A DNA stretch of 53,569 bases from DATHWB01 sp035544575 (lineage in GTDB: Bacteria > Actinomycetota > Acidimicrobiia > Spongiisociales > ZC4RG35): the NCBI GenBank assembly GCA_035544575.1, contig DATKEC010000021.1, forward strand, positions 1 to 53,569. Direction: 5' to 3'. The notes under the pieces are model-generated. The model worked only from the letters and a program-made list of their open reading frames with translations, did not search any database and had not been told where the DNA came from. Below, piece by piece: positions 23,084 through 32,036 of the stretch. Each line of letters opens with the position of its first letter. Within the stretch, counting starts at the first letter, position 1. The position numbers were made by a program, and so were the translations under genes.

Positions 23084-24327
23084 GAAATCCACAATCGGAT
23101 CTGGAGACCGATGTCAGCTCCGCATTCGCGCCCGGTCTGATCGTCGATCTGCGCGACGGTGTACCCGACTTCGATCTTCTCTCCGTATCCGATCGACCGG
23201 TGGCCTTCGTCGACTTGCGTGCCGAATATCGCTCGCTGAAGCCCGAGATCGATGCCGCTATCGCCGGCGTTCTCGAACGAGGCGACTTCGTCCTCGGTGA
23301 GGCGGTCGCCGACCTGGAGCGTCGTTTCGCGGCGTATTGCGGGGCGGCGCACGCCATCGGTGTCGACAGCGGATGGTCCGCGCTCGAACTGGCGATTCGA
23401 GCGAATGGGATCGGTCCCGGCGACGAGGTGATCACGGCCGCCAACACGTTCATGGCGACGGCCGGGGCGATCGAATCCGCCGGGGCCAGGCCGGTACTGG
23501 TGGACTGCGATCCGGACACCTACAACCTCGATCCCTCTCTTCTCGAAGCGGCGATCAGTCCGAGAACCAAGGCGGTGATCCCGGTCCACCTCTACGGGAG
23601 ACCGGCCGAGATGGACCCGATCACCGAGATCGCCCGTGCCGAGGGTCTGGCTGTCATCGAGGACGCCTGCCAGGCCCATGGCGCGTGGTACCGGGGAGCC
23701 CGTGCCGGCGCCCTGGGCGATGCGGCGGCATTCAGCTTCTATCCGGCGAAGAACCTCGGCGCATTCGGCGACGGGGGGATGGTGGTGACCAACTCGAGCG
23801 AGGTGGCCGAGCGTGTGCGGTTGTTGCGCAATCTCGGCTCGCCGGTGAAGTACGAACACGTCGTTCGCGGGTTCAATCACCGACTCGACACGCTGCAGGC
23901 GGCCGTTCTCGGCGTGAAGTTGCCAGCTTTGGACGACAACAACGCCCGACGTCGCAATGCCGCTCGGCTCTATGACCGACTGCTCGAAGACCTCCCCGTG
24001 GTCACGCCCGGGGTCACCCCGGAAGTGCTCTCGGTCTATCACCTGTACGTGATACAGGTGGAAGAGCGGGAGGCATTGATGAACAACCTCGCCGCCGCCA
24101 ACATCGGCGTCGGCATCCACTATCCCGTCCCCATCCATCTGCAGCGGGCGTACGAAGACCTCGGATACGGCCCCGGAGACTTTCCGGTGACCGAAATGCT
24201 CGCAGGCCGCCTCCTGTCACTCCCGATGCACCCGTCGATCGAGGTTGACGACATCGTCAAAGTCGTGGCGTCGATACGATCGTTCTTCAATCGTTCAGTA
24301 CCCAATGGAGATGCCACGTGGAGTTGA
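23080..24327 (+). CDS. DegT/DnrJ/EryC1-family sugar aminotransferase
   Basis: A 415-residue PLP-dependent aminotransferase acting on a nucleotide-bound keto-sugar. The PLP lysine is K224 in FYPAKNLGAFGDGG; EDACQAHGAWYRG and the C-terminal GIHYPVPIHLQ are family hallmarks. The preceding dehydrogenase gene would supply the 3-keto substrate, as in WlbA-WlbC-type pathways. The N-terminus is about 40 residues longer than the family core, which starts near VAFVDLRAEY; an unrecognised short extension precedes it. ATG 23080 overlaps the previous stop (ATGA); the 3' end overlaps the next gene by 10 nt. Confidence 0.9.
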   Translation: MRNPQSDLETDVSSAFAPGLIVDLRDGVPDFDLLSVSDRPVAFVDLRAEYRSLKPEIDAAIAGVLERGDFVLGEAVADLERRFAAYCGAAHAIGVDSGWSALELAIRANGIGPGDEVITAANTFMATAGAIESAGARPVLVDCDPDTYNLDPSLLEAAISPRTKAVIPVHLYGRPAEMDPITEIARAEGLAVIEDACQAHGAWYRGARAGALGDAAAFSFYPAKNLGAFGDGGMVVTNSSEVAERVRLLRNLGSPVKYEHVVRGFNHRLDTLQAAVLGVKLPALDDNNARRRNAARLYDRLLEDLPVVTPGVTPEVLSVYHLYVIQVEEREALMNNLAAANIGVGIHYPVPIHLQRAYEDLGYGPGDFPVTEMLAGRLLSLPMHPSIEVDDIVKVVASIRSFFNRSVPNGDATWS

Positions 24328-25394
24328 GGCGCTACCTCGAGATCGTCGGCCGTCGATGGTGGATGGTCGCCACCGCGGTCGGAGTCACGACGCTGCTCAC
24401 CATCTTGCTCGTAGTTCAGCAGCCCTGGGTCTACGGCGCGAGCGGGACGTACGTGGTTCGCCCACGGTCGGTCGATTCGGCCGAGGTCGTGCGCGCCATC
24501 GATACACTGATCCGCGGAGTCGAGATCAACTCGACCTACGCGACGATCGCTCGCAGCGAAGCGATCCGCGTTCGGGCGACGGAGCGTCTCGGTCCGGGGT
24601 TCAGCGATGGGGACATGATTGTGAACTCCGACGTGTTGACCGGGACCAACGTTCTCGTGATCAGCGTGCGCGGTCCGGAACCCGAAGCGACCGCCGAGTT
24701 CGCTCGGGCCGTGGGTGACGAAACGGTGGCGTACATCGCCGCCCTGGAGGACGCCTTCGAATTGAGACCGCTGGACTCTGCGGTCGTCGATGAGCGTCCC
24801 GTCGGCCCCAACAAGATGCTCACCGTGATAACCGGCATCCTGTTCGGTGCGATCATTGGGGTGGCGGGCGCCGTCGGCGCGGATGCCCTCAGCCGGGCGG
24901 CGATGCAGAGACGCGGACAACTGGCCGACGATCCCGAATGGCGCAAGGCGATCACCGATCAGCCGACCGGCACCTTCCATGACGACTTCTTCATGATGCG
25001 ATTCTCAGAGGAGATGAGCCGGGCGAAGCACAGTGACCGCGCCTTCGCGGTGGGCTTGCTTCGGTTCGTCGTCCCGAACGAACTCATCGACAAGGACCAC
25101 ACGACTTTGCTGCGGTCCGCGGCGGACAGCGCCGCCTCCTGGCTGCGCGAGGAGGATGTTCTGTCCCACGTCGGGGGAGAGACACTTGCCGTCCTGCTCC
25201 CTGATCTGCATGTTGGCGAGGCAAACCAGATCTTGGAACGATGGAGGAGTGACGTGATCGAGCGGCTCGGGGCCGATCTGCCGTCGGATTACGCGCTGAC
25301 GGTCGGTGTGGCGAAATACACCGGCGCCGAGGAGCTTCCGGATCGGTTAGACCAGTCGGTCCCGGCCGGCATCGATGAACTAAGCCATCCATGA
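24318..25394 (+). CDS. Wzz-like polysaccharide co-polymerase fused to a degenerate GGDEF domain
   Basis: A 358-residue inner-membrane protein. Membrane helices at about residues 16-34 and 155-178 enclose an extracytoplasmic Wzz-type domain, the arrangement of chain-length determinants. In place of a tyrosine-kinase domain the C-terminal cytoplasmic part (about residues 200-345) resembles a GGDEF diguanylate cyclase: DQPTGTFHDDFF aligns with the D-LTGL-NR start, RAKHSDRAFAVGLLRF with the following helix-strand, and HVGGETLAVLLPD with R-GGDEF-LLP, ending with LTVGVAKY. The active site GGDEF reads GGETL, so catalysis is unlikely; it may be a regulatory or oligomerisation module. GTG 24318 follows GGAG at 8 nt. 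Confidence 0.75.
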   Translation: MELRRYLEIVGRRWWMVATAVGVTTLLTILLVVQQPWVYGASGTYVVRPRSVDSAEVVRAIDTLIRGVEINSTYATIARSEAIRVRATERLGPGFSDGDMIVNSDVLTGTNVLVISVRGPEPEATAEFARAVGDETVAYIAALEDAFELRPLDSAVVDERPVGPNKMLTVITGILFGAIIGVAGAVGADALSRAAMQRRGQLADDPEWRKAITDQPTGTFHDDFFMMRFSEEMSRAKHSDRAFAVGLLRFVVPNELIDKDHTTLLRSAADSAASWLREEDVLSHVGGETLAVLLPDLHVGEANQILERWRSDVIERLGADLPSDYALTVGVAKYTGAEELPDRLDQSVPAGIDELSHP

Positions 25395-26938
25395 CCCGCG
25401 TCCGAACGCGAGGTGGGTTGGATGGCGCGCAGGACCTCGTGGCGATCGCAAGAGGCTCGGGCTTCATGGTCGGCGGCGGGCTGATCGAGTTCGCATGCCG
25501 TCTCGGAATCGCCTGGATCCTGGCACGAGCTCTCGGGGCGACGGGATACGGGCTGTACACCCTCGTGGTGGCCGTGGCGGCGCTCACCACGGGAATCGGT
25601 GGACTCGGTCTCGACGACGCCATGGTGAGATATCTGGCCATCCAAACGCGGCGCGGCGACAGGCCGGGAATGTGGGGCACGCTTCGTGTCGGGATCGGCG
25701 CGGCGCTGGTGCTTGGCGCGGTGGCAGCGGTCGTGCTGTATCTCATCGCCGGTTGGCTCGCCGTCGACGTGTTCGGTAAGCCTGATCTCCTCCCCCTTGT
25801 GCAGATGATCTCCGGAGTGGTTCCGTTCCTGCTCGTGAGCAACGTCTTGCTGGGCGTCACGCGTGGCTTCAACAGGATGGACCTGGCGACTCTTGCCGAG
25901 AATGTCGTCCGATCCGGTGTCCGCTTCGCGCTGTTGGTCGTTCTCTGGTTCATCGACCTCAACGTCGTGACCGCCGTGATCGCGCTCGGAGTTGCCGACG
26001 TGTCTGCCACCCTGGTCTTCATCGTGTTCGTCCGCCGGCTGGTGCGTGAAACGGGTCCGGCCGTGGCGCCCCGGCACGAGTACGCCGCCATTTTCGGTTT
26101 CGCGTTGCCCCTGTGGCTTTCCGGGATGCTCAGTCGTTTCCGGCGCAACATCCAAACGTTCGCTCTCGGCATCCTCTCCATCGCGGCCGACGTCGGGGTG
26201 TTCGCGGTGGCGGCGCGGATCAATCTGATCTCACACACCGTGTACCGGTCGGTGATCGTCGCTGTGAAGCCGATCCTGGCTCACGCGTTCGCCGAGAATG
26301 ACCGAGAGACGCTTGCGCGCACTTACTCGGCAACCACTCGCTGGACCTTCACATTGAACCTCCCGATCTTCATCGGAACGGTGCTCTACGCCGAGGAGAT
26401 CCTCGCCGTGTTCGGCGACGAATTCGTGGTCGGGGCGTCTGCCTTCGTCGTGCTGGCCTTCTCCGAGCTGTTCCTCGCCGCGACCGGGACCTGTGGGTCG
26501 ATGATCGACATGGCAGGACACATGAAGGTGAAGGTATTCAACTCGGTGCTGTGGGTGGTGTCGGCGCTCGTCCTCAGCATCGTGCTCATCCCTCCGCTCG
26601 GCGTTTTGGGGGCGGCCGTTGCTTCGACCGTGTCGCTGACGCTCGTCAACTTCGTGAGTATTCTGGAGGTCTGGGTACTCGATCGGCTGCAGCCGTGGCG
26701 GCGTGACTTCTACAAGCCGATTGCTGCGGGGTTGGCGGGAGGATCCTGGGGACTCGGGTTGAGTCTGGTCTTCGACAGCCCCTCGATCTGGTCTGTTCTC
26801 GGACAGGGATTGACCATCGCTGCCGTTTATGCAGGAGTTCTCGTCGCCCTGGGGTTTCACGATGACGACCGGTTGATCCTCCGACGCATACAGAACAAGC
26901 TGAGCCGCACTCTGCGCCTGACCGGTGCGTCGAGATGA
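25391..26938 (+). CDS. Polysaccharide flippase (Wzx-type, MATE/MOP superfamily)
   Basis: A 515-residue polytopic membrane protein with about 12-14 hydrophobic helices and the polysaccharide-exporter pattern: N-terminal GSGFMVGGGLIEFACRLG, GATGYGLYTLVVAV and the repeated LGLDDAMVRYLA core. It would flip undecaprenyl-linked repeat units across the membrane. It is in the right place after the sugar transferase and co-polymerase genes. ATG 25391 overlaps the previous stop (ATGA). Confidence 0.9.
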   Translation: MTRVRTRGGLDGAQDLVAIARGSGFMVGGGLIEFACRLGIAWILARALGATGYGLYTLVVAVAALTTGIGGLGLDDAMVRYLAIQTRRGDRPGMWGTLRVGIGAALVLGAVAAVVLYLIAGWLAVDVFGKPDLLPLVQMISGVVPFLLVSNVLLGVTRGFNRMDLATLAENVVRSGVRFALLVVLWFIDLNVVTAVIALGVADVSATLVFIVFVRRLVRETGPAVAPRHEYAAIFGFALPLWLSGMLSRFRRNIQTFALGILSIAADVGVFAVAARINLISHTVYRSVIVAVKPILAHAFAENDRETLARTYSATTRWTFTLNLPIFIGTVLYAEEILAVFGDEFVVGASAFVVLAFSELFLAATGTCGSMIDMAGHMKVKVFNSVLWVVSALVLSIVLIPPLGVLGAAVASTVSLTLVNFVSILEVWVLDRLQPWRRDFYKPIAAGLAGGSWGLGLSLVFDSPSIWSVLGQGLTIAAVYAGVLVALGFHDDDRLILRRIQNKLSRTLRLTGASR

Positions 26939-27918
26939 GCAACGACGGCCCCATCCACATCACCGGCCTGGACCGATCGGGGAAGACAACGGTGCGGGCA
27001 TTCCTGGCGTCGCACTCCCGTATCGCCATCCCCGCCGTGGGTTCCAACATGTGGATGTACTTCTATGGCCAATTCGGTGATCTCTCGGTCCCGGAAAACC
27101 TCGACCGGTGTCTCGACGCCATGCTGCGGTACAAGCATGTCGCCTTCCTCGAACCAGATGAACAGGAGATCCGCCGCGTGTTCGAGGGCGGTCCGCATAC
27201 CTATGCCCGTCTCTTCGCCGCCTTCCTCGAGCAGTTCGCCCTCCGCGAGGGCAAGCCTCGATGGGGGGCGCAGTCTGGCCTCGAAGAGCAATATGCAGAT
27301 GAGATCTTCGCCGCCTATCCGGGGATGAAGATGATCCAGATGTTGCGCGACCCGAGGGACCGCTACGCCGCGTCACTCGAAAAATGGCCGGACGGGCGGG
27401 GAAGGGCCGGAGGGGCGGCGGCACGCTGGGCTTTTTCCGTCGCCCAGGCGGAACGCAACCTGCGCAGTCATCCGGACGGCTACCTAGTGGTTCGCTTCGA
27501 GGATCTGGTTCGCGATCCCCGGCGCGAGCTGTCACGGGTCTGCGAGTTCATCGGGGAGTTATTCGAGGAGTCGATGCTCGACATGGTGGGCGCCGCCAAG
27601 CACCGCAACATGCTGATCAGCGGCGCCCCAGACGGTCACCTGTTGTCAACCGATCACATCGGGATCCATCACGACATCGTCCCCCAAGACGAACGGACGT
27701 TCCTGGAGGCCCGGCTCGGTCGGGCGATGCAGCGCTGGGGCTACGAGCGGTCGGTCCCGGCTACCCAACCCCGGCTGCGCTGGTGGGTTCGTGTCCTTCC
27801 CTCGCAGTCGATCCGTATGGCCGCATGGCGGACACTCGAAGAGATCCACCGTCGATTCCCCCGGATGGCGGGCCGGCGTCCCGGCCAGCGCATGATCGTG
27901 GCGAGGGTCGGCTCATGA
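26935..27918 (+). CDS. Sulfotransferase-like protein with a Walker A P-loop (first of five)
   Basis: A 327-residue protein with the sulfotransferase fold, closely related to the protein at 28643-29638: both share the NLDRC/NVDRC region, MLRDPRDRYAAS/MMRDPRDRFASV and FEDLVRDP/YEDLVRDP. However, the 5'-phosphosulfate loop, GLERTGTSL in the sibling, reads GLDRSGKTT here, an exact Walker A (GxxxxGKT), and the sibling motif RWGDKSLHTE reads RWGAQSGLEE, losing the conserved Lys and His. So PAPS use is doubtful; nucleotide-triphosphate binding is possible. It overlaps both neighbours by ATGA. The likely role is modification of the polysaccharide repeat unit, by sulfation or by another transfer. Confidence 0.75.
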   Translation: MSNDGPIHITGLDRSGKTTVRAFLASHSRIAIPAVGSNMWMYFYGQFGDLSVPENLDRCLDAMLRYKHVAFLEPDEQEIRRVFEGGPHTYARLFAAFLEQFALREGKPRWGAQSGLEEQYADEIFAAYPGMKMIQMLRDPRDRYAASLEKWPDGRGRAGGAAARWAFSVAQAERNLRSHPDGYLVVRFEDLVRDPRRELSRVCEFIGELFEESMLDMVGAAKHRNMLISGAPDGHLLSTDHIGIHHDIVPQDERTFLEARLGRAMQRWGYERSVPATQPRLRWWVRVLPSQSIRMAAWRTLEEIHRRFPRMAGRRPGQRMIVARVGS

Positions 27919-28646
27919 CGAACCGTGCGCAGACATCCGGGTCAACCGAATTCAGGGCGGGTGGCCCGATCTTCATCACCGGACTGTCGCACACGGGCAA
28001 GACCGAACTCCGGCGCGTGATCGAGCGCCATCCAGATGTGTGGATGGTGCGCAAATCGGACATCTGGGCGTCTGCTCGCGGCATCGAAGGGCTCACCCGG
28101 GCTGGCGAAGAGTTCAACACCAGGGCTTCCTCCCTCGGATCCCAACGGTGGGGTCTCCAGCAGAAAGGTCTGGAATTTCGGCTCGGCGAAGTGTTGCACG
28201 TGTGGCCAGAGGCGCGGATCGTCCACCTGGTACGTGATCCGCGGAGCCTAGACGGGCTAGTCGACTCCGCTGGCCGCGCGGGCTGGGCTCTCGCGCGGTG
28301 GGTCAACTCTGCCCGAGCTCTCCTGACTCATGTAGCGCGCGAACCGCATCGGGTTCGGATCGTGCACACCGAAGCACTCGCTTCCGGTCCTGGACGCATC
28401 GTGCGGGAGGTCGCTGACTTTCTCGGGCTGGCGGTGACCCCGGAGATGGAACAGATGATCCGAACCGTCGCTTGGGAGCGACTCCTCAGAGACGACCGGT
28501 CCGAAGCCGCACTGGGCGTGGGTGAGAGGTATCGAAAGGCGCTTGGATACGGGCCATCAGACGGCCCGTCGGCGCGGCCGGCCCTAGAACTCGTGACCTA
28601 CATGATCGGACGACTGACAGGGCTCACACGATGGAGGATGCGATGA
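27915..28646 (+). CDS. Short sulfotransferase-like protein with a Walker A P-loop (second of five)
   Basis: A 243-residue, shortened relative of the neighbouring sulfotransferases. The loop reads GLSHTGKTE, another Walker A, and RWGDKS is replaced by RWGLQQKG. The 3'-phosphate-binding segment VRDPRSLDGL is partly kept, as is a following W-x-N-S-A-R helix. It is about 85 residues shorter than its paralogues, mostly in the first half. Its pairing with the preceding gene of the same altered type suggests the two work together. Catalytic sulfotransfer is uncertain; it may be a nucleotide-binding or accessory subunit. ATGA overlaps at both ends. Confidence 0.6.
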   Translation: MTNRAQTSGSTEFRAGGPIFITGLSHTGKTELRRVIERHPDVWMVRKSDIWASARGIEGLTRAGEEFNTRASSLGSQRWGLQQKGLEFRLGEVLHVWPEARIVHLVRDPRSLDGLVDSAGRAGWALARWVNSARALLTHVAREPHRVRIVHTEALASGPGRIVREVADFLGLAVTPEMEQMIRTVAWERLLRDDRSEAALGVGERYRKALGYGPSDGPSARPALELVTYMIGRLTGLTRWRMR

Positions 28647-29638
28647 GCGGCAGCCCGGTGTTCGTTGCCGGACTGGAGCGCACCGGGACGAGTCTCATGT
28701 ATGCCCTCCTTGCGTCCCACCCCGACATCGCGATGACGCGCCGTACCAACCTCTGGCCGTACTTCTACGAGCGTTACGGCGACCTCAGGGACAGCGCCAA
28801 TGTCGATCGCTGTTTCGAGAAGATGGAGAAGTACAAACGTCTCCACGTTCTCGACATCGATTGGGAGAGTTTGCGGGGAGAGTTCGACACCGGCGATCCC
28901 ACGTACCCGCGGTTGTTCGCTCTGCTCGAACAGCAGATCGCCGATCGGCACGGCAAGTCCCGGTGGGGTGACAAGTCGTTGCACACGGAGCGGTACGCCG
29001 ATCCGATACTTGCTGCGTATCCCGATGCCCGCATCCTTCACATGATGCGGGATCCCCGTGACCGGTTCGCCTCGGTGATCGCCAGGTGGAAGGTACGGCG
29101 GGGAGGTGTTGGCGCCGGCGTTGCTGAGTGGAGGACGAGTGCGCGTCTCGCCGCCCGTAATCTCGCTGAGTACCCGGACCGCTACCGCGTCGTGCGGTAT
29201 GAGGATCTCGTGCGTGATCCCGACGCGGTGATGCGTGACGTGTGTGGGTTCATCGAGGCCGCGTACGACCCTGCGATGCTGAACATGGAGGGCGCGCCCG
29301 AGTTCCGGAAGCAGGGGAGCAACAGGTCCTACGGCCCGCGGCGTGTGGGGACGATCTCCACGGATTCCATCGGGCGGTACGCGTCAGTCCTGACGCCGGA
29401 CCAGGTTCGGTTCATCGATCGACGAGTCGGCGCGCTGATGGCCGGGTTCGGTTACGCGATGACTGAGACGGGGGATGGGGCGTCTCTCACATATGTCGTG
29501 CGAACACTCAGCCCCGAGTTATTGCGGTACCGGGGCTGGCAGGTACGACAAGCCTGGCGCTCCTGGCGCGGGCTCGACGTCCCCGACTATCGCCTCATCG
29601 AGACCGGGAAATCAGAAGAGACCGGAAGATCCGAATGA
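28643..29638 (+). CDS. Sulfotransferase (third of five)
   Basis: A 331-residue PAPS-dependent sulfotransferase-family protein. The 5'-phosphosulfate-binding loop is GLERTGTSLMYALL; RWGDKSLHTERYAD and HMMRDPRDRFASV (3'-phosphate binding) follow, and YEDLVRDP completes the core. It is highly similar to the fifth copy (35061-36083) across the loop and the GDKSLHTE segment, so these two are the best candidates for active enzymes transferring sulfate from PAPS to sugar hydroxyls. ATG 28643 has GGAGG upstream and overlaps the previous stop; ATG 28631 is an in-frame alternative. Cytoplasmic, no signal peptide. Confidence 0.85.
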   Translation: MSGSPVFVAGLERTGTSLMYALLASHPDIAMTRRTNLWPYFYERYGDLRDSANVDRCFEKMEKYKRLHVLDIDWESLRGEFDTGDPTYPRLFALLEQQIADRHGKSRWGDKSLHTERYADPILAAYPDARILHMMRDPRDRFASVIARWKVRRGGVGAGVAEWRTSARLAARNLAEYPDRYRVVRYEDLVRDPDAVMRDVCGFIEAAYDPAMLNMEGAPEFRKQGSNRSYGPRRVGTISTDSIGRYASVLTPDQVRFIDRRVGALMAGFGYAMTETGDGASLTYVVRTLSPELLRYRGWQVRQAWRSWRGLDVPDYRLIETGKSEETGRSE

Positions 29639-31110
29639 GGACTGTGGTGGCCACCTTCGAGACGATGCGCGAGAGGCCGGCGGTCGTCCGCGCAGCCGCG
29701 GTGGCCGCGGTCGTGCTCGGATCTGTTGTCACTGCCCTCATGCTCGATCGAGGTCAATGGTTCCTGGTCGTCGGCCTCGCACTGGCCGTTCCGGCGGTCC
29801 TTCTTTTCCACCGCAATCCGCTTCTCGCGTTGGGCTTCTGGCTCGCGCTCGGTCCCGTTGTGCAGGTAGTGGAGGCCGGTGGCACCGGTCGAAAGATGTA
29901 CTGGCTCTTCCATCGTGGCTTACCGGTGCTCATCCTTGGGCTGATCGTCGTGGCGCGGCTAGCCGGCGTGACGCGTCGAAAGCTGACCCTCGGCTGGGTG
30001 GAGTTCCTCATGGCGGGCTACCTGATCGCCGCGATCCTGAGTATCCAGTTCACGTCTCCGGACGTACTGGCCACTTCGTATCACCTGTACGACCGCGTGG
30101 CGATCCCAATGGCACTCTTCTTGCTGGTCCGTTGGTACCCGCCCGGCCGACGAAACCTGGAGGCGGCAGTGCCCATCGTCGCATTCGTGCTCGCTGTCCA
30201 GCTGGTCGCTGGGGTCATGCAGTGGTTCGCACCGGACCTCGTTCCGGGAGCATGGCTCGGTCGGGCCGGATCTCGCACCACCGGCTCCCTCCGCCATCCC
30301 AACGTCTACGGGGTCGTAGTGCTCGCGGCAGGAGCGTTCTTGTTCCACATGGGGCACACTTCGGGTCGAGGAAAGGTACCGCGCTGGGTCTATTCGGCCG
30401 CATTTGCCATCTCCGTGGGCGCGGCCTTCTTGACGCTGTCGCGCGCCACGTGGCTGGCCGCATTGCTGGCACTCGCGGTGATGGCCTTCCTCCACCCAGC
30501 TGCGGTGCGAAGAATGGTGGTGGCGATGGTTTCTCTGAGCATCGTTGTCGTCCTCTCCACCCCGGTGGAGCCGGTCATCGAGAGAGCGATGGATCGCTTT
30601 TATTCGGATCAGTCGCGGAACTCGGCGCTGAGCCGGCTCCCCGTGGTGCTCGCTTCGTTGCGCATGTTTGAGGCCAAACCGGTGGCGGGATGGGGATTCG
30701 GCAACTTCGACCTCTACGACCGTGACTTCCACGGCCGTGTGGGGGATCTGTTCGTTCCCGACAGGGACGAAGCCTCGCACAACATCTACCTCACGATTCT
30801 GGCCGAGCAGGGGCTGATTGGGATCCTCCTCTACCTGGGTCCCGCGATCGTGCTTCTGGCGAAGACTCCAGCGGCGTGGCGCAGACTCCCGCGGGATGGT
30901 CCGCTCGGTCGGAAGTTCCTCGTGGTGCTCTGGCTGACGCCGGCGATGCACTTCGTCGTCAACAACTTTTCGAACATGAGAATCCCGTTTGGTCTGGGCG
31001 TGTACTGGCTCACCCTCGGGCTCATCGCCGGAATCGTCCTCCCACCGCGGGTCCGAGCGGACGAGCCCCGGCTGCTGGAGGCGATCGGGCTCGGGAGGTT
31101 GGAGCGATGA
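29635..31110 (+). CDS. Polysaccharide polymerase/O-antigen ligase-type membrane protein (Wzy/WaaL)
   Basis: A 491-residue integral membrane protein with about 11-12 helices and a large periplasmic-type loop before the C-terminal helices, as in Wzy polymerases and WaaL ligases. The SHNIYLTILAEQGLIG segment near residue 380 is the wzy_C/ligase hallmark. In a Gram-positive-type envelope without lipopolysaccharide, the likely role is polymerisation of the repeat unit or ligation to a cell-wall acceptor. It is flanked by sulfotransferase genes with ATGA overlaps on both sides. Confidence 0.85.
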   Translation: MRTVVATFETMRERPAVVRAAAVAAVVLGSVVTALMLDRGQWFLVVGLALAVPAVLLFHRNPLLALGFWLALGPVVQVVEAGGTGRKMYWLFHRGLPVLILGLIVVARLAGVTRRKLTLGWVEFLMAGYLIAAILSIQFTSPDVLATSYHLYDRVAIPMALFLLVRWYPPGRRNLEAAVPIVAFVLAVQLVAGVMQWFAPDLVPGAWLGRAGSRTTGSLRHPNVYGVVVLAAGAFLFHMGHTSGRGKVPRWVYSAAFAISVGAAFLTLSRATWLAALLALAVMAFLHPAAVRRMVVAMVSLSIVVVLSTPVEPVIERAMDRFYSDQSRNSALSRLPVVLASLRMFEAKPVAGWGFGNFDLYDRDFHGRVGDLFVPDRDEASHNIYLTILAEQGLIGILLYLGPAIVLLAKTPAAWRRLPRDGPLGRKFLVVLWLTPAMHFVVNNFSNMRIPFGLGVYWLTLGLIAGIVLPPRVRADEPRLLEAIGLGRLER

Positions 31111-32036
31111 AGGCGCTGCGCACAGCGATCACGGAGTCGCCGGGCTTTCGCCGGTGGGCGCGAACGGCGTCTGGGAGATATGTATTCGGGTCGCCGCTCA
31201 TCACGGGGGCGCAGGAGATCGTCCGTCGCCGCGCCATCGCCGCGGCGCGTCGCCAGTTCCCGGATCAGTTTGCGGACACTCGTATGTGCTTTCTGTTCGT
31301 AGGTCCCACGAAGAGTGGCGGGACGCTGCTCGGGAGTCTGTTGGATGCTCATCCCGTCGTGATGTGCTCGGACGAACTGGGTTTGGCCCGGGTCCTTTTG
31401 GCCCGGGGCGACGCTGACTCAGCCTTTCGTCTGGTGGCCCGCAATTCGGCCCGTGAAGCCCTCCGAGGTCGTGTGACCTCGCGCCGCCTGGATCCATACG
31501 CCTTCCAGATTCCGGGGCAGAGCCAGGGTGCCGCCGACTCGCCCGTTGCCGTCGGCGACTCGAGGGCCGGACCCACCACGCGCCTGTTGGCCGCGCGCCC
31601 CGGATCGCTCGACGAGTTGCAGAACGTGCTCGGGAACGTGTCCCTACGGCTCATCCAGGTGGTCCGCAACCCGTTCGATCCCCTCGCGGTGATGGTCGTG
31701 CGCGGGGGCCAAGACGTCCACGACGCCATCGCTGACTATCGGGGACAGTGCGAGCGGGTTTCGGACCTGATGGCTCAGATGCCGCAAGGGTCTGTGACCA
31801 CGGTGCGCTACGAAGACCTGGTCGAAGACGTCCCCGGCGTGCTGGTCGGTGTCTGCCGATTCCTGGGCGTGAAAGCGGACGAGAGCTACCTCGCCGCTTG
31901 CCGGGCAGTGGTCGAGAACGTTCCTCGCAGAGATCGTGACCGGATCGCGTGGGATCCTTCGAGCGTCGCGGCGGTCGAATCCGTCCTCGAGGGCTACGAC
32001 TTCTTGCGCGGATATCGGTTCGAAGGCCTGCGATGA
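31107..32036 (+). CDS. Sulfotransferase-like protein (fourth of five)
   Basis: A 309-residue protein with a sulfotransferase-type loop FVGPTKSGGTLLGSLLDAHP near residue 65, RNPFDPLAVMV near residue 195 (the RDPRD-type strand-helix) and the RYEDLVEDV segment near residue 235. The first 60 residues are a basic helical extension not present in the other copies. The loop keeps the Lys-Ser-Gly order (TKSGGT) of classical sulfotransferases. It is more distant from the other four, so it may act on another position or acceptor. ATGA overlaps on both sides. Confidence 0.72.
   Translation: MKALRTAITESPGFRRWARTASGRYVFGSPLITGAQEIVRRRAIAAARRQFPDQFADTRMCFLFVGPTKSGGTLLGSLLDAHPVVMCSDELGLARVLLARGDADSAFRLVARNSAREALRGRVTSRRLDPYAFQIPGQSQGAADSPVAVGDSRAGPTTRLLAARPGSLDELQNVLGNVSLRLIQVVRNPFDPLAVMVVRGGQDVHDAIADYRGQCERVSDLMAQMPQGSVTTVRYEDLVEDVPGVLVGVCRFLGVKADESYLAACRAVVENVPRRDRDRIAWDPSSVAAVESVLEGYDFLRGYRFEGLR

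Noticed and set aside
22816..24138. Long minus-strand open frames opposite the dehydrogenase and aminotransferase genes (and similarly 16947-18173, 25084-26238 and 12851-14041)
   Set aside because: Codon-position effects in GC-rich DNA; no motif, no ribosome site, and the opposite strand carries recognised enzymes.
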